From NCBI RefSeq assembly GCF_003285015.1, contig NZ_QMFB01000013.1, positions 65,045 to 129,044 of the forward strand: 64,000 bases of DNA. Direction: 5' to 3'. A model generated the notes under the pieces. That model did no database searches and was not told the origin of the DNA. It saw nothing but the letters and a program-made list of their open reading frames with translations. The DNA comes from Paenibacillus contaminans. GTDB lineage: Bacteria; Bacillota; Bacilli; Paenibacillales; NBRC-103111. Position 1 is the stretch's first letter; every line of letters begins with the position of its first letter. Positions 1 to 8,587 of this stretch are shown piece by piece. A program made the position numbers and the translations under genes.

Positions 1-2010
1 GTAGATGACGAGCTCTTTCGTACCGTTCGGAGCGAGCGATACCTCAAACCAGGCGCCCGTTATGTAACCTTCGGGAATAAGCGCGCTCGGCTGCTGGTTG
101 TCCGGCCAAATAATCGCATGGGCCGTATTGCCGGTGTATTTGTCCTGGATGCCGTTAAAAATGTAGTTTTTATTCCAGCCGGACGTTATATATTCGCTAG
201 TCTGGCCGCCTCTCCAGCCCCAGCCGGGCACGTAGCTCATCTGCTCCAGCGTTTCTTCCGGATCGATGATGTACGCCAAATTACCGGAAAAAGCGGCGGC
301 TCCCTCGTTGGTGAGCTTGATTTTCATTTTGATCAGCGGCGAATTTTCTACGATTGAGTATGTGACCTGGGCTTTGACATTCGGGTCGGTTTCCCAGGCC
401 CCGCTGGAAACGATCGCCCGCTCCTTCACCTGAATATCCGGCAAGCTGAGCTTCTCGTACGGATACCACCAAGTCCGGCCTACGTTCGGACTAAGCACGA
501 ACTCAGTATAGTCGAGATTTTCCCGATTGTTGAACTTGGGCGCCGCGTCCATCATATGGCCGGGCGTCAGCGTTCCCCATTTGTTATTGCCCGAAATATT
601 ATCGCTGTAGTCCGTCGGATGCGGGGTAGCGAGCCGGTCGGTTCCGACGGTCAGCTTAACCTCGTCATTTTCCAATAGGTAATAGTCTTTCCCCTCCACC
701 CAGTCTCTCGAAGCAGGGGCGTAGGTAAACCCGGGCTCGCCGCGGCCTATTCGGGCTATGGCGTCAACCGCATCCGGAAGCTCCGGCGTCATTGTCGAGA
801 GAAGCAGACTCAAGTTCGTTTCCGCCCTGTCCGAATCGGCCAAATTCGCGCTTCTTGCCATCGGCCAGTAGCCGCTTTTCACGGCTTCGATCGTATAATT
901 AGAGCCCTGCAGCGTGTATAGCTGATAAAAGCCTGCGCCGTCCGTCACCGCTCTCGCGACTGTCCTGCCCGCAGCGTCTTTCGCCCGGATCTCGGCATTC
1001 GGAATGGCCGCTCCCTCGTGATCGGTTACTGTGCCGGTGACCATGCCCGCTTGGGAAAGGTCGCTTCCCTGCCAAATCATATTCGCCCAAAACTCGGCGG
1101 CCTCATATGGCGCATCCGCGGGACCTGCAATATGCGGAAGGTGATAAAAGACGAGCGTTTTGCTCTCCCCAACGGCCATATCGGCTTCAAACCACACCCC
1201 TTGGATGTAGCCTTCCGGCACAAGCGCAGCAGGCTGGTTTTGCTGGGGCCAGATGACCGCATGGGCCGTTCGGCCGGTGAACTTGTCCTTGACGCCGTTA
1301 AAAATGTAATTTCGATTCCAGCCGGACTCGATCCATTGATTGGCCTGTGCAGTCCGCCATCCCCAACCCGGCACATAGCTGTGCTGCTCGCCCGCTTCGT
1401 CCGAGTCGATAAAATACCCCAAGTAACCGCTAAAGCCGGCGGCGCTTTGATTGGTCAGCTTAAGCTCCATTTTGATCAGCGGCGTATTTTCCACAGCCGA
1501 GTAGCGGACCGACGATTTGATCGCATTGTTCCTGTCCCAGTCCCCGCTTGCCTTGATCGCATCGCCTTCGAAGCCGATCGTCTCCATCTCGAGCTTTTCG
1601 GTCGGGTACCACCACGTCCTATGAAGATCCTCTCTTAAAACAAACTCCGTATAATCCAAATTGTCGCGCATGCCGGGCTTCGGGGCCGCATCCATCATGC
1701 TGCCTTTGGTCAAAGAGCCCCATTTGTCGTTGCCGGACGCATTCGGGCTGTAGTCGGTCGTGCTCATGGTGCTCAGCCTAACCGTGCCGACCGTAAACTT
1801 CACATGGTCGTTCTCCAAAAAGTAGTAATCCGCCGTATCCACCCAATCTCGGGCTGCAGGCCCGTAAGTAAAGCCCGGATCCTGCCGCGATACGCCATAT
1901 ACGCTAGCCGTGACGGCTTCCGCCTGACGTTCGGATAATAGGCCCAACAACAGAATAAACAGGATGGCTGCGCCTGCAGCCGCTCCCGTCTTGGACAGTC
2001 GTTTGCACAT
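1..2010 (-). CDS. Secreted protein with two copies of a ~250-residue module around a carboxypeptidase-regulatory-like domain (3' end off window)
   Basis: The reading frame stays open from the ATG at 2010 to the window edge, so the C-terminus is missing. The start is supported by an AAGGAGG box 8 nt upstream. Residues 1-32 form a signal peptide: basic start, then a Leu/Ile-rich core ending near RQAEA. Residues about 51-305 and about 435 onward are clearly the same module. Both contain a 'RDWV..DYY.LEND.VK.TVGT.RL' opening, a 'MMDAAPK' block, 'LDYTEFVL', 'RTWWYP', 'SYVPGWGWR' and 'NYIFNG..DK.TG.TAHA'. Between them, about residues 320-385, sits a small beta-sandwich of the carboxypeptidase-regulatory type ('GTVTDHEGAAIPNAEI', 'TDGAGFYQLYTL'). 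I do not recognise the repeated module. It may bind or act on an extracellular glycan, judging only from neighbouring polysaccharide genes. Confidence 0.8.
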   Translation of the reverse strand, partial: MCKRLSKTGAAAGAAILFILLLGLLSERQAEAVTASVYGVSRQDPGFTYGPAARDWVDTADYYFLENDHVKFTVGTVRLSTMSTTDYSPNASGNDKWGSLTKGSMMDAAPKPGMRDNLDYTEFVLREDLHRTWWYPTEKLEMETIGFEGDAIKASGDWDRNNAIKSSVRYSAVENTPLIKMELKLTNQSAAGFSGYLGYFIDSDEAGEQHSYVPGWGWRTAQANQWIESGWNRNYIFNGVKDKFTGRTAHAVIWPQQNQPAALVPEGYIQGVWFEADMAVGESKTLVFYHLPHIAGPADAPYEAAEFWANMIWQGSDLSQAGMVTGTVTDHEGAAIPNAEIRAKDAAGRTVARAVTDGAGFYQLYTLQGSNYTIEAVKSGYWPMARSANLADSDRAETNLSLLLSTMTPELPDAVDAIARIGRGEPGFTYAPASRDWVEGKDYYLLENDEVKLTVGTDRLATPHPTDYSDNISGNNKWGTLTPGHMMDAAPKFNNRENLDYTEFVLSPNVGRTWWYPYEKLSLPDIQVKERAIVSSGAWETDPNVKAQVTYSIVENSPLIKMKIKLTNEGAAAFSGNLAYIIDPEETLEQMSYVPGWGWRGGQTSEYITSGWNKNYIFNGIQDKYTGNTAHAIIWPDNQQPSALIPEGYITGAWFEVSLAPNGTKELVIY

Positions 2011-2060
2011 TCGATTGGCCTCCTTGTTTTGATCGCTTGCCGGCCGGCTGCACCATTTCC

Positions 2061-2136
2061 AAGGATAAACGGCTGCTCGTCTTTAAAGGATAAGCCCGTT
2101 TACCAAAGATTAGCTAGAGCCGCTTTTTCGATATAC
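2061..2136 (+). repeat. Dispersed repeat R1, copy 1
   Basis: This copy starts AAGGATAAACGGC, has a CGTTTACC block in the middle and ends CGATATAC. It matches copies at 12357, 12941 and 61714 in the same order of blocks. It lies just upstream of the secreted-protein gene that starts at 2010. Confidence 0.6.
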
Positions 2137-2604
2137 TTTCTGATAAAACGCTGTTATCCGCTCCTCCTTCTCCCTTTTCTTTGATGCCGATAAGCCTGCT
2201 TTTTGAGCATGTGATCCTAGCAAAAAGTGCGGGGCTTCCAGATTGCAGCCTCAGTATAAAGTCCGGCCGGAGGGATTGAAATAACAGGTTTTTAACTTGG
2301 ATATTGCGTTTTTTTAACCTTTAGAATGGCGTATGGAATGTTGAAAACGTGTTATTTCGCTTTGAGGATCCGGATGGTAGGAGGAGGAATCAGTTGGGAG
2401 GTGAGGCTTGGTGACAAGAAAATCGCAACACAAGGGGGAGACTCATTGTGCGTATAACAACAACCGGACCGATTCCGCAGATGGCTGAGGAAGCCTAGGA
2501 ATTGTGCGTAGATGTCAATACAAATATATACATTTGTATTGTCAATACCTTTTTTGTACGGTATGATAAAGGCAAGAAGTATAAACTTATTGTTTATAGC
2601 CATA
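2137..2604. other. Intergenic stretch with no supported gene
   Basis: The open frames here are short and lack a convincing ribosome binding site or a recognisable protein. The segment probably carries the promoter of the leftward gene starting at 2010. It contains AT-rich runs such as GTTTTTTTAACC near 2310, but I could not place a promoter with confidence. Confidence 0.4.
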
Positions 2605-2643
2605 AACTAAATAGGAGTGCAGGCGCTGGAACGTCTGCACTCC
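2605..2643 (-). terminator. Hairpin ending the holin-like toxin locus
   Basis: GGAGTGCAG at 2614-2622 pairs with CTGCACTCC at 2635-2643. Read leftward, the stem is followed by TATTTAGTTT. It fits an intrinsic terminator for the toxin transcript, or the 5' region of an antisense RNA. Confidence 0.5.
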
Positions 2644-2690
2644 GGACACAATAGCCGCTTTTAAGGGCGGTGGCTTAAGACGAGGATCAG

Positions 2691-2727
2691 AAATAGACCG
2701 CGCACTTATCCCAAGGGCGGTCTATTT
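2691..2727. repeat. Inverted repeat across the toxin stop codon
   Basis: AAATAGACCG (2691-2700) is the exact complement of CGGTCTATTT (2718-2727), and the toxin stop codon lies inside the right arm. A further imperfect stem, AGCCGC/GCGGTGGCT, lies at 2653-2675. A structured 3' end like this is typical of type I toxin mRNAs. Confidence 0.6.
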
Positions 2728-2811
2728 CCTTTTATGGAAACTGAGGATCAACACAACCAAGGTCGCGAATGAAATCATCAGCGTCAATGCTTGGTATGTC
2801 TCCACAGGCAT
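2722..2811 (-). CDS. Putative holin-like toxin, 29 residues (type I toxin candidate)
   Basis: The frame encodes a 29-residue peptide: MPVETYQALTLMISF at the N-terminus, then a hydrophobic ATLVVLILSF stretch and a basic tail HKRK. This is the layout of the small holin-like toxin family (Hol_Tox) of Firmicutes: a short Y-x-(A/T)-L-x-L-M start, one membrane helix and a lysine-rich end. An AAAGGGGG box abuts the start. A GTG at 2814 in the same frame is an alternative start with poorer spacing to the box. Family members are usually controlled by an antisense RNA that overlaps the 3' end, and the inverted repeats immediately downstream fit that. The antisense promoter itself was not identified. 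The gene is adjacent to mazE and mazF remnants, making a small toxin-antitoxin patch. Confidence 0.75.
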   Translation of the reverse strand: MPVETYQALTLMISFATLVVLILSFHKRK

Positions 2812-2914
2812 CACCCCCTTTCAGGGGATTAGCCAGCCGCCCTTGCAAGCCATTCTATCATGTTATATGGAGTATACCATATTATTCCTGTTGTAAGTAG
2901 TAGGTATGCTTGGC

Positions 2915-3078
2915 AAATCAGTAGTTTCATTTTTGAAACTACCTCAGCCAGCGTCTCGTCCGGTACTTTCCAAATGAATGATGCCTGTCGAGACTCTTCA
3001 CCTGATCGGAGAGGCAGCTTGCCGGTTGAATTGCAACCCAACCAAGTCACCGCGATCCAGCACATACGGAATCATCAT
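2915..3078 (-). pseudogene. Collapsed mazF-like toxin remnant
   Basis: An ATGATG start overlaps the stop codon of the upstream antitoxin gene, the usual MazEF coupling. The frame then reads MMIPYVLDRGDLVGLQFNRQ before stopping after about 26 codons. 'RGDLVxLxFNxQ' is the N-terminus of MazF/PemK toxins. In another frame downstream, about 2917-2970, 'KVPDETLAEVVSKMKLLI' resembles the C-terminal helix of MazF. The roughly 80 residues that normally lie between are missing. The simplest reading is an internal deletion plus frameshift that destroyed the RNase. Confidence 0.7.
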
Positions 3079-3302
3079 GACTCCCGTCCTTGCGGCTCGC
3101 CAGTGACTACCTCATTATATAGATTTTCTGGCGTGACTTGCGCAAGGAGCTCATCCAGCTTTGCGGACCTTGCCTTAATGACAAGGTGACCGTTTTCTAC
3201 GTCGAGATCGACCTCGGAGCCTTCTATAAGACCGACCTTCAAGGCAAGGGACTTCGGAAATCGAATGCTCAAACTATTACTCCACTTATGAATTTTAACC
3301 AT
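3075..3302 (-). CDS. mazE: MazE-like AbrB/SpoVT-fold antitoxin, 75 residues
   Basis: The product is a 75-residue antitoxin with an N-terminal swapped-hairpin AbrB DNA-binding domain: 'MVKIHKWSNSLSIRFPKS', 'VGLIEGSEVDLDVENG', 'LVIKAR'. An acidic C-terminal tail follows, which in this family wraps around the toxin. I chose the ATG at 3302 because AGGAGG lies 6-7 nt upstream; a longer frame back to 3359 has no such box. The gene overlaps the start of the broken mazF downstream. MazE proteins normally neutralise MazF and autorepress the operon, but here no functional partner remains. Confidence 0.82.
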   Translation of the reverse strand: MVKIHKWSNSLSIRFPKSLALKVGLIEGSEVDLDVENGHLVIKARSAKLDELLAQVTPENLYNEVVTGEPQGRES

Positions 3303-3605
3303 GGTTGAGCCTCCTACTAAAAATGGTATATACAAAGTATAAGCTGTTTTTATAGGCAAAAGTCAATTCGTGGTTGGATGATTTGCGTCCCTATAACACC
3401 GTGCGTTCGTAATATCGAAACGGTGCCCCATCCAAACATTAGAGAGTCCCCCTTCTTTTACGCAGGTAACAAGAAGACCCTTGCCGGTTTCAATCTTTGA
3501 CGCAGGCCTTTCCCTATCGCTCGCCGCTTACATGCGCTGTAGTAATTTCCTATACAAAATCAAAAAGCCTGCAGCCGCGGACATCCGCTTGCTGCAGGCT
3601 TTTTA
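3303..3605. other. Intergenic; ends in a bidirectional hairpin terminator at 3562-3606
   Basis: Apart from the terminator listed separately and the ribosome binding site of mazE, I see no gene or repeat in this stretch. Confidence 0.4.
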
Positions 3606-3606
3606 T
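3562..3606 (-). terminator. Strong hairpin terminator after the GH39-type gene
   Basis: AAAAAGCCTGCAGC pairs with GCTGCAGGCTTTTT, leaving A and T runs on both sides. It closes the leftward two-component/GH39 operon and could work in both directions. Confidence 0.85.
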
Positions 3607-4931
3607 TACTTCACCGGCGTCCACTCCAGCAGCGTGACGCTGGCGGCGGGCAGGAACCGCTCGAAGACGGCATCGCCTTCGACGATCCGTTCCTCCCGGA
3701 GATCGAGCCGGTGATCGTCATCCACGGTGTAGGCTTTCAGGCGGCAAGGCCCGTCGAGCCCCTCCAGCGCGATGCTGTGCAGGCGCGCATTCCCGCCGAA
3801 GCTTGTGATCAGCGCAGCCCCGCCCCCATCGCTGTTTAAACCGGCCAAGCTGTACACGTTCGGCGCTTTTTCGCTCACGTCGGACCGTACGCGGTCGGCA
3901 TGCTTCGTCATCCGCTGAAACGCCTTGAACGTGTAATACGTTTTTTGCGGGACGCCGTGGTAGTCGAATAGGCCGCAGAACAACGCCGTCGGCTGCCCGT
4001 CGTAGTAATTGGCTTCGTCAACGGGACAATCCTGAAGCAGGGTGAGCACCGTGCCGGTGAAAGCCGCACCGAATGCGCTTTTTTGCTTATCGAAATTGCT
4101 TTTGCGCACGTATTCGTTGCCGCGGGTCCAAATTTTCGTGAAATCCGACTCCAAATAGTTCCATTCATTCAGATGGCTTTCCGTCTCCGTATAACCGTGC
4201 CGGTCCAGCTCATTCCGCACGTGAAACGCATGCTCGACGATTTTGTGCGGGTCGCCGGTGTACGTATGCCAAGTGAAGAAGTCGATCGGCAGCTCCCGCT
4301 CCTGACAGAAATCCAGAAAGCCGGTCAGGAAAGGCAGCTTCGGCCGCGCCGCCGCATACCCTCCGACTTTGAGGGCGGGATTGTAAGCTTTGATCGCCTT
4401 AACGGTCGCTTCGTACAATTCATACAATTGGAGCGGCGTCCCGGACCACATGCGTTCGTCCAAATCGGGCTCGTTCCACACTTCCCAATAATCGATGCCG
4501 TGATGAAACCCGTCCGCCCAGCCGTCGTTATAATGCCGGATGATGTTCACGCAAATTTGCGCCCATTTGCCATAGTCCGCCGGCGGATGGACATAATACT
4601 TCTTCTTCGTATGCTCGATGCTTTCGCCAAGCCGGTAAACGATTCTGGCTCCGGCATCGAGAATCGTCTGCAAATACTCGTCGGTACGCGAGAAGTCGTA
4701 ACTTGCCGGATCGGCCGGATCCTTGCTGAAATCGGGAAAAATCGTATGAATATCGACTTCCCAGGCATGCGGCCAGTTCGGATCGTGGATGCGGACAAGC
4801 GGAATCTCCGCCTCGCGGTAATAATCCGTAACGTCGATCAGCGAGCCGTAGCAAACCGGCCCGTTGTTTACGCCGTGCAGCGCCTTTATTTTGCCGAGCT
4901 GTTCCTTCACATGTATGCGTATGTCAGTCAT
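3606..4931 (-). CDS. GH39-type glycosidase (beta-xylosidase-like), 441 residues
   Basis: This is a cytoplasmic (alpha/beta)8 glycosidase of clan GH-A, best matched to family GH39, whose members include beta-xylosidases and alpha-L-iduronidases. The acid/base is expected at E154 in 'DYWEVWNEPD' and the nucleophile at E256 in 'SHLNEWNYLE'. Other family-like stretches are 'LVRIHD', 'WHTYTGDPH' and 'DEANYYDGQPTALFCG'. No signal peptide is present, so an imported oligosaccharide is the likely substrate. The start has GGGGGAGG upstream. The gene begins 28 bp after the response-regulator stop, so the sensor, regulator and enzyme probably form one operon ending at the 3562 terminator. The xylosidase assignment is inferred from the family, and the sugar specificity cannot be read from the sequence. 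Confidence 0.8.
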   Translation of the reverse strand: MTDIRIHVKEQLGKIKALHGVNNGPVCYGSLIDVTDYYREAEIPLVRIHDPNWPHAWEVDIHTIFPDFSKDPADPASYDFSRTDEYLQTILDAGARIVYRLGESIEHTKKKYYVHPPADYGKWAQICVNIIRHYNDGWADGFHHGIDYWEVWNEPDLDERMWSGTPLQLYELYEATVKAIKAYNPALKVGGYAAARPKLPFLTGFLDFCQERELPIDFFTWHTYTGDPHKIVEHAFHVRNELDRHGYTETESHLNEWNYLESDFTKIWTRGNEYVRKSNFDKQKSAFGAAFTGTVLTLLQDCPVDEANYYDGQPTALFCGLFDYHGVPQKTYYTFKAFQRMTKHADRVRSDVSEKAPNVYSLAGLNSDGGGAALITSFGGNARLHSIALEGLDGPCRLKAYTVDDDHRLDLREERIVEGDAVFERFLPAASVTLLEWTPVK

Positions 4932-4959
4932 TTTCGTAGTCCTCCCCCAAGAGTAAAAA

Positions 4960-6591
4960 TCATTTGTCCGCCTGGAAGGCGATATGCCTGTCGCGGTATT
5001 CCTGCGGCGTTACGCCAAATTCCTTCTTGAACACCTTGATCAGGTACGGCGTGTTCAAATAGCCGACTTCCTTCGTAATTTCGTATATTTTCAAATCGCT
5101 GTTTTTGATCAGATGAACGGCCTTCTCCATCCGCAGCCGGTGCGAGTATTCCTTGATGCCTTCGCCGGTTTCCAGCTTGAATATTTTGGACAAATAAACG
5201 GGATGAAGATTGACCTGGTCGGACAGTGCGTACAGCGATACGTTATCGGCCAAATGCGTATGAATATAGTCTTTAACCTGATTGATCACCGACGCCCGGG
5301 AGCTCCGGATATCCTCCGTATTTTCCTGGGAAAGCTTGAGGCACAGCCTGAACGTCCATTCCCGCATCCGGTTGACCGAGAGCAGCTTCGCATGCTCCGG
5401 CATGCCGTCTGTTTCGCCGATTCGGTCGAACAACTGGCTCAGCGTTTCCCCATTCGTATGCGCATAATGGTAGCAGGCGAATGCGACGGCGTGATACAGC
5501 TCCGCCAGCAGCTCCGGCGAATCGTTCCACACCTGGTCGAGCTCGTCGAAAACCGCGCCCAGCTTGCTGCCGACCTCCTCCCATCTTCCCGCTTCGAAGA
5601 GGTGCAACAGGGACGGCGGTTCATGCAGCGTTTTTAAAATCGGAACCGACTGGTTCTCGATAATATCGTTCACGGTCATCAGCAAGCCCACATCTTTGCC
5701 GATTCGTCTGCGCATCGTTTTGACTACGGATTGGTAGCCGGCGGCCAGCCCTGCGGGAAATGCGACGGGATTGCCGACCACGATCGATACATCTCCATGC
5801 AGGAAGCGCGCAACATGGCTCTGCAATTGGCTGCACAAGCGCGGAAGCAAAGCGTCATCATCCCCGTCTTCGGATATCTCCTTCGGACAAAGCGTCAGCA
5901 CGATGTAATCATGCCTGTCCCTGCAGGTCCATAGCTGATAAAAAGAGCCGAACGTCTCCTCCGCCATATTAACGATCGAATACTCGATCAATAAACGGTC
6001 CCGCCGGTTGTATTGGGCGAACTGCCCTTCCAACCGCACCAATACGAGCGTAACCTGTTCGCCCGAAGCGAACGGTATGTCGATCAGCGGCAAGCTTTCC
6101 GCATCGCCGCAGCTGCCGCCTTCGAGCAGCTTCGCCAGCAGCTCCGATTTCAGCGCGGGCTGATGCTCGCGAAGCAGCTGGGCGGCCCGCTGATGCAAAG
6201 CGGCTTCCTCCCCCTGCACCGTCAGTTTCCGCGTCAGCTTCCGGATCGTTTCCGTCAGGCTCTCGTCACTGACCGGTTTAAGCAAATAATCCGCCGCATC
6301 GAGCTGGAGCGCCCGTTTTGCATAGCCGAATTCCTCATAGCCGGTCAGGATGACGATTTGCGTGCTTGTCGAAAACTTGCGGATCTGCTCGATCAGCTGA
6401 ATGCCGTCCATACCCGGCATGCGGATATCCGTAATGACGATGTCGATGACATGTCTTTTGACAAGCTCCAGCGCCTGACGTCCCGAATAAGCGCACAGCA
6501 CCTCTTCGATGCCGAGCTCCGGCCATGGAAACGTATGGGCTAGCGTATCGACAACCGAAGGCTCGTCATCCACGATCAGCAATTGAAACAT
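4960..6591 (-). CDS. YesN-like response regulator with AraC-type HTH, 543 residues
   Basis: The N-terminal receiver domain (about 1-120) has the acidic pair in 'LLIVDDEPS', the phospho-acceptor D55 in 'DIVITDIRMPG' and the conserved lysine in 'YLLKPVS'. A long linker (about 130-430) follows. The C-terminal AraC DNA-binding domain (about 440-540) shows two helix-turn-helix units, with 'LYALSDQVNLHPVYLSKIFK' and 'ITKEVGYLNTPYLIKVFKKE'. The gene overlaps the 3' end of the histidine kinase gene by 26 bp and has a GGGGGAGG box. YesM/YesN pairs usually control adjacent oligosaccharide transporters, so the likely targets are the binding protein at 8588, the permeases at 10497 and the GH39-type enzyme downstream. 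Confidence 0.92.
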   Translation of the reverse strand: MFQLLIVDDEPSVVDTLAHTFPWPELGIEEVLCAYSGRQALELVKRHVIDIVITDIRMPGMDGIQLIEQIRKFSTSTQIVILTGYEEFGYAKRALQLDAADYLLKPVSDESLTETIRKLTRKLTVQGEEAALHQRAAQLLREHQPALKSELLAKLLEGGSCGDAESLPLIDIPFASGEQVTLVLVRLEGQFAQYNRRDRLLIEYSIVNMAEETFGSFYQLWTCRDRHDYIVLTLCPKEISEDGDDDALLPRLCSQLQSHVARFLHGDVSIVVGNPVAFPAGLAAGYQSVVKTMRRRIGKDVGLLMTVNDIIENQSVPILKTLHEPPSLLHLFEAGRWEEVGSKLGAVFDELDQVWNDSPELLAELYHAVAFACYHYAHTNGETLSQLFDRIGETDGMPEHAKLLSVNRMREWTFRLCLKLSQENTEDIRSSRASVINQVKDYIHTHLADNVSLYALSDQVNLHPVYLSKIFKLETGEGIKEYSHRLRMEKAVHLIKNSDLKIYEITKEVGYLNTPYLIKVFKKEFGVTPQEYRDRHIAFQADK

Positions 6592-8440
6592 GCGAATTTT
6601 CCTCCCCCAGCCGCAAAATAATCATAACGCTTAACCCGCCTTCCGAGCCGTGCGCGAAAAACAAACCCGAACCTTTGCCGAACGTAAGCTTGATCCGCTG
6701 ATTGACATTCCATAGTCCGAAGCTCGATCCGCCACGATTCCCGCTGATGTTGCTATTGCCGCTGCCGTTTCCGTTACCGCCGCTATTATCGCTGCCGTTC
6801 CTTCCGCTGCTGCCGCTACCATAACCGCCGCCGTTCTCCATCTCGTTCTCGCCGCGGTTCACGGCCCTCTGCAATTCCTCCAGCTTGTCGTCGTCGATCC
6901 CAATGCCGTTATCCTCGATAAACAGACGGTATTCGCCGTCCTGTACGACTCCCGTAATCCTTACGGTTCCTTTGCCTTCCTTCGGCTCGATCCCGTGCAG
7001 GATTGCATTCTCGACCAGCGGCTGCAGCAAAAGCCGCGGAATGACGAGCTCTTTCATCGGCTCCGGCATGTCGATTTCATATTCGATTCTGCGCATGCGC
7101 AAATTTTGAATCTCCAAGTAATTGACGATGACGGAAAGCTCCTCCGCGAGCGTAGCCGATTGGTTGCTCAACCGGGTCGTGTAGCGAAAATAATCGCCAA
7201 GATTCAGCGCCATCGCCACAATGGCTTCCTCGTCGCCCATTCGCGCCATGTTCTTCATGAAGAACAAGCAATTGTACAGAAAGTGCGGATTGATCTGCGA
7301 TTGCAGCTGTTTAAGCACGGCTTCGCGGGAGCGGATCTGCTCCGCGACGACTTTTTCCAGCAAATCCTGGATTTGTTCGGTCATCTCGTTAAACCGCTCG
7401 ATCAGGAAGACGAACTCCGTTCCGCCCTGCAGCTTCAACCGCGCGCCGTAGTCGCCCCGTTTGATTTTTTGCACGTGCCTGACGATCGCCAGAATAGGAG
7501 CTTGCACCGTACGGTACAGCGTATACGAAGCCAGCAGGCTTAGCACCAGCAAAAGCACTGTGGAGCCGTAAAACAAATTACGCGTCTTGGTGACGGGCGA
7601 CAAAATATCCTCCTTCGGGACGGAATCGACCAAATACCAGCCCAGGCTGCTCAGCTCCATATAACTCGCCAAATATTCTCTGCCGCTCATTTCGGCGGAA
7701 AAATGGATCGACGAAGCCTTCAGCTCCTCGCCGTCCAGCTTGCGGATCAAATCGTCCGAGCTCGCCTGGTTGATCGTCCGGTTGGCGATGACGCCGAATT
7801 GCGGATGGTACAGAAAAGGATCGCCTTGCCCGTCCGCTTTGTACTGATCCAGCATGTCCTGCAAGTAGGAAGGCGCGAACGAGGTTCGGACGATCAGCCT
7901 CGCATCCGCCGGATTGGCGAAAGCCGTAATCGGATGAACCGAATACCAGACGAACTCCGGCGCAAGCACCTTGCTGTTCTCGGCCTTCGTAAACCTCCAC
8001 CCTTTGGCGATCTCCTTCACGAGCTGCTCCTCGGTGTAATAAACGGAAGAATTGGACGTCGAGACGATTTCCTTCGTCATACGCGAAAACACGGTTATAT
8101 CCGTATTCCAGCCGCTAATTCCGGAATGCAGCGTAATGTTGTCCAATATCATGCGCAGCAGCTTTTGCCGGTCGAAGGAATACCCGTCCTGATGCTGAAA
8201 TTCCAGCTCCCGAATAGCGGCGTCGTTGGATATCGTAATGGCGTTGATGGAAATTTGATTTACCTTCTCCTCCATCTGCTGATGCAGAAACTGGAGCTGG
8301 CTCAAATTATTCCTTCGCATTTCATTTTCAATAACCTGAACCGCCGTATGGTTCGACAACGCGAACAGCAGCACGACCGGCAGCAAAATGCCGATGATCA
8401 TACTGACGATTTTGGTAAATATCGTCGCTTTTCGGTCCAT
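6566..8440 (-). CDS. YesM-like membrane sensor histidine kinase with a Gly/Asn/Ser-rich insert in the ATP lid, 624 residues
   Basis: A first membrane helix (about 10-28) is followed by an extracellular sensor domain (about 30-285), a second helix (about 290-308) and a HAMP-like linker. The HisKA_7-type phosphorylation site is H386 in 'QSQINPHFLYN'. The ATPase domain has the N box 'LVENAILHGI' (about 475-484) and G1 'IEDNGIGID' (about 508-516). The G2 region is 'GLWNVNQRIKLTFG' (about 575-588). Residues about 531-572, between G1 and G2, are a low-complexity run of Gly, Asn, Ser and Arg that ordinary members lack. It signals to the response regulator encoded immediately downstream. The ligand is presumably an oligosaccharide, sensed directly or via the binding protein. 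Confidence 0.9.
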   Translation of the reverse strand: MDRKATIFTKIVSMIIGILLPVVLLFALSNHTAVQVIENEMRRNNLSQLQFLHQQMEEKVNQISINAITISNDAAIRELEFQHQDGYSFDRQKLLRMILDNITLHSGISGWNTDITVFSRMTKEIVSTSNSSVYYTEEQLVKEIAKGWRFTKAENSKVLAPEFVWYSVHPITAFANPADARLIVRTSFAPSYLQDMLDQYKADGQGDPFLYHPQFGVIANRTINQASSDDLIRKLDGEELKASSIHFSAEMSGREYLASYMELSSLGWYLVDSVPKEDILSPVTKTRNLFYGSTVLLLVLSLLASYTLYRTVQAPILAIVRHVQKIKRGDYGARLKLQGGTEFVFLIERFNEMTEQIQDLLEKVVAEQIRSREAVLKQLQSQINPHFLYNCLFFMKNMARMGDEEAIVAMALNLGDYFRYTTRLSNQSATLAEELSVIVNYLEIQNLRMRRIEYEIDMPEPMKELVIPRLLLQPLVENAILHGIEPKEGKGTVRITGVVQDGEYRLFIEDNGIGIDDDKLEELQRAVNRGENEMENGGGYGSGSSGRNGSDNSGGNGNGSGNSNISGNRGGSSFGLWNVNQRIKLTFGKGSGLFFAHGSEGGLSVMIILRLGEENSHVSIADRG

Positions 8441-8537
8441 CCCCGCTCAACTCTCCCTCGCATTCGTGATTGTCTCTCTTGCGGTCCGCTTAACGAGGGG
8501 CGTCAATCCTGCGGAAGGAGGAGGAGCAACGAAGACA

Positions 8538-8572
8538 GGAAGGGGACTTCCCTGTCGGGAAAGCCCCTTTCT
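8538..8572 (-). terminator. Hairpin between the binding-protein gene and the kinase gene
   Basis: AGGGGACTTCCC pairs with GGGAAAGCCCCTT around a short loop, just after the binding-protein stop. The T run is weak, so partial read-through into the kinase gene is possible. Confidence 0.6.
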
Positions 8573-8587
8573 TGAACCGGTTCGTTA

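Noticed and set aside
2352..2603. 83-residue leftward open frame
   Set aside because: It has no ribosome binding site, its composition follows the AT-rich intergenic DNA, and no family resemblance is visible.
4083..5030. 315-residue rightward frame opposite the GH39-type gene
   Set aside because: It is a high-GC antisense shadow of two well-supported genes, without a ribosome binding site or domain.
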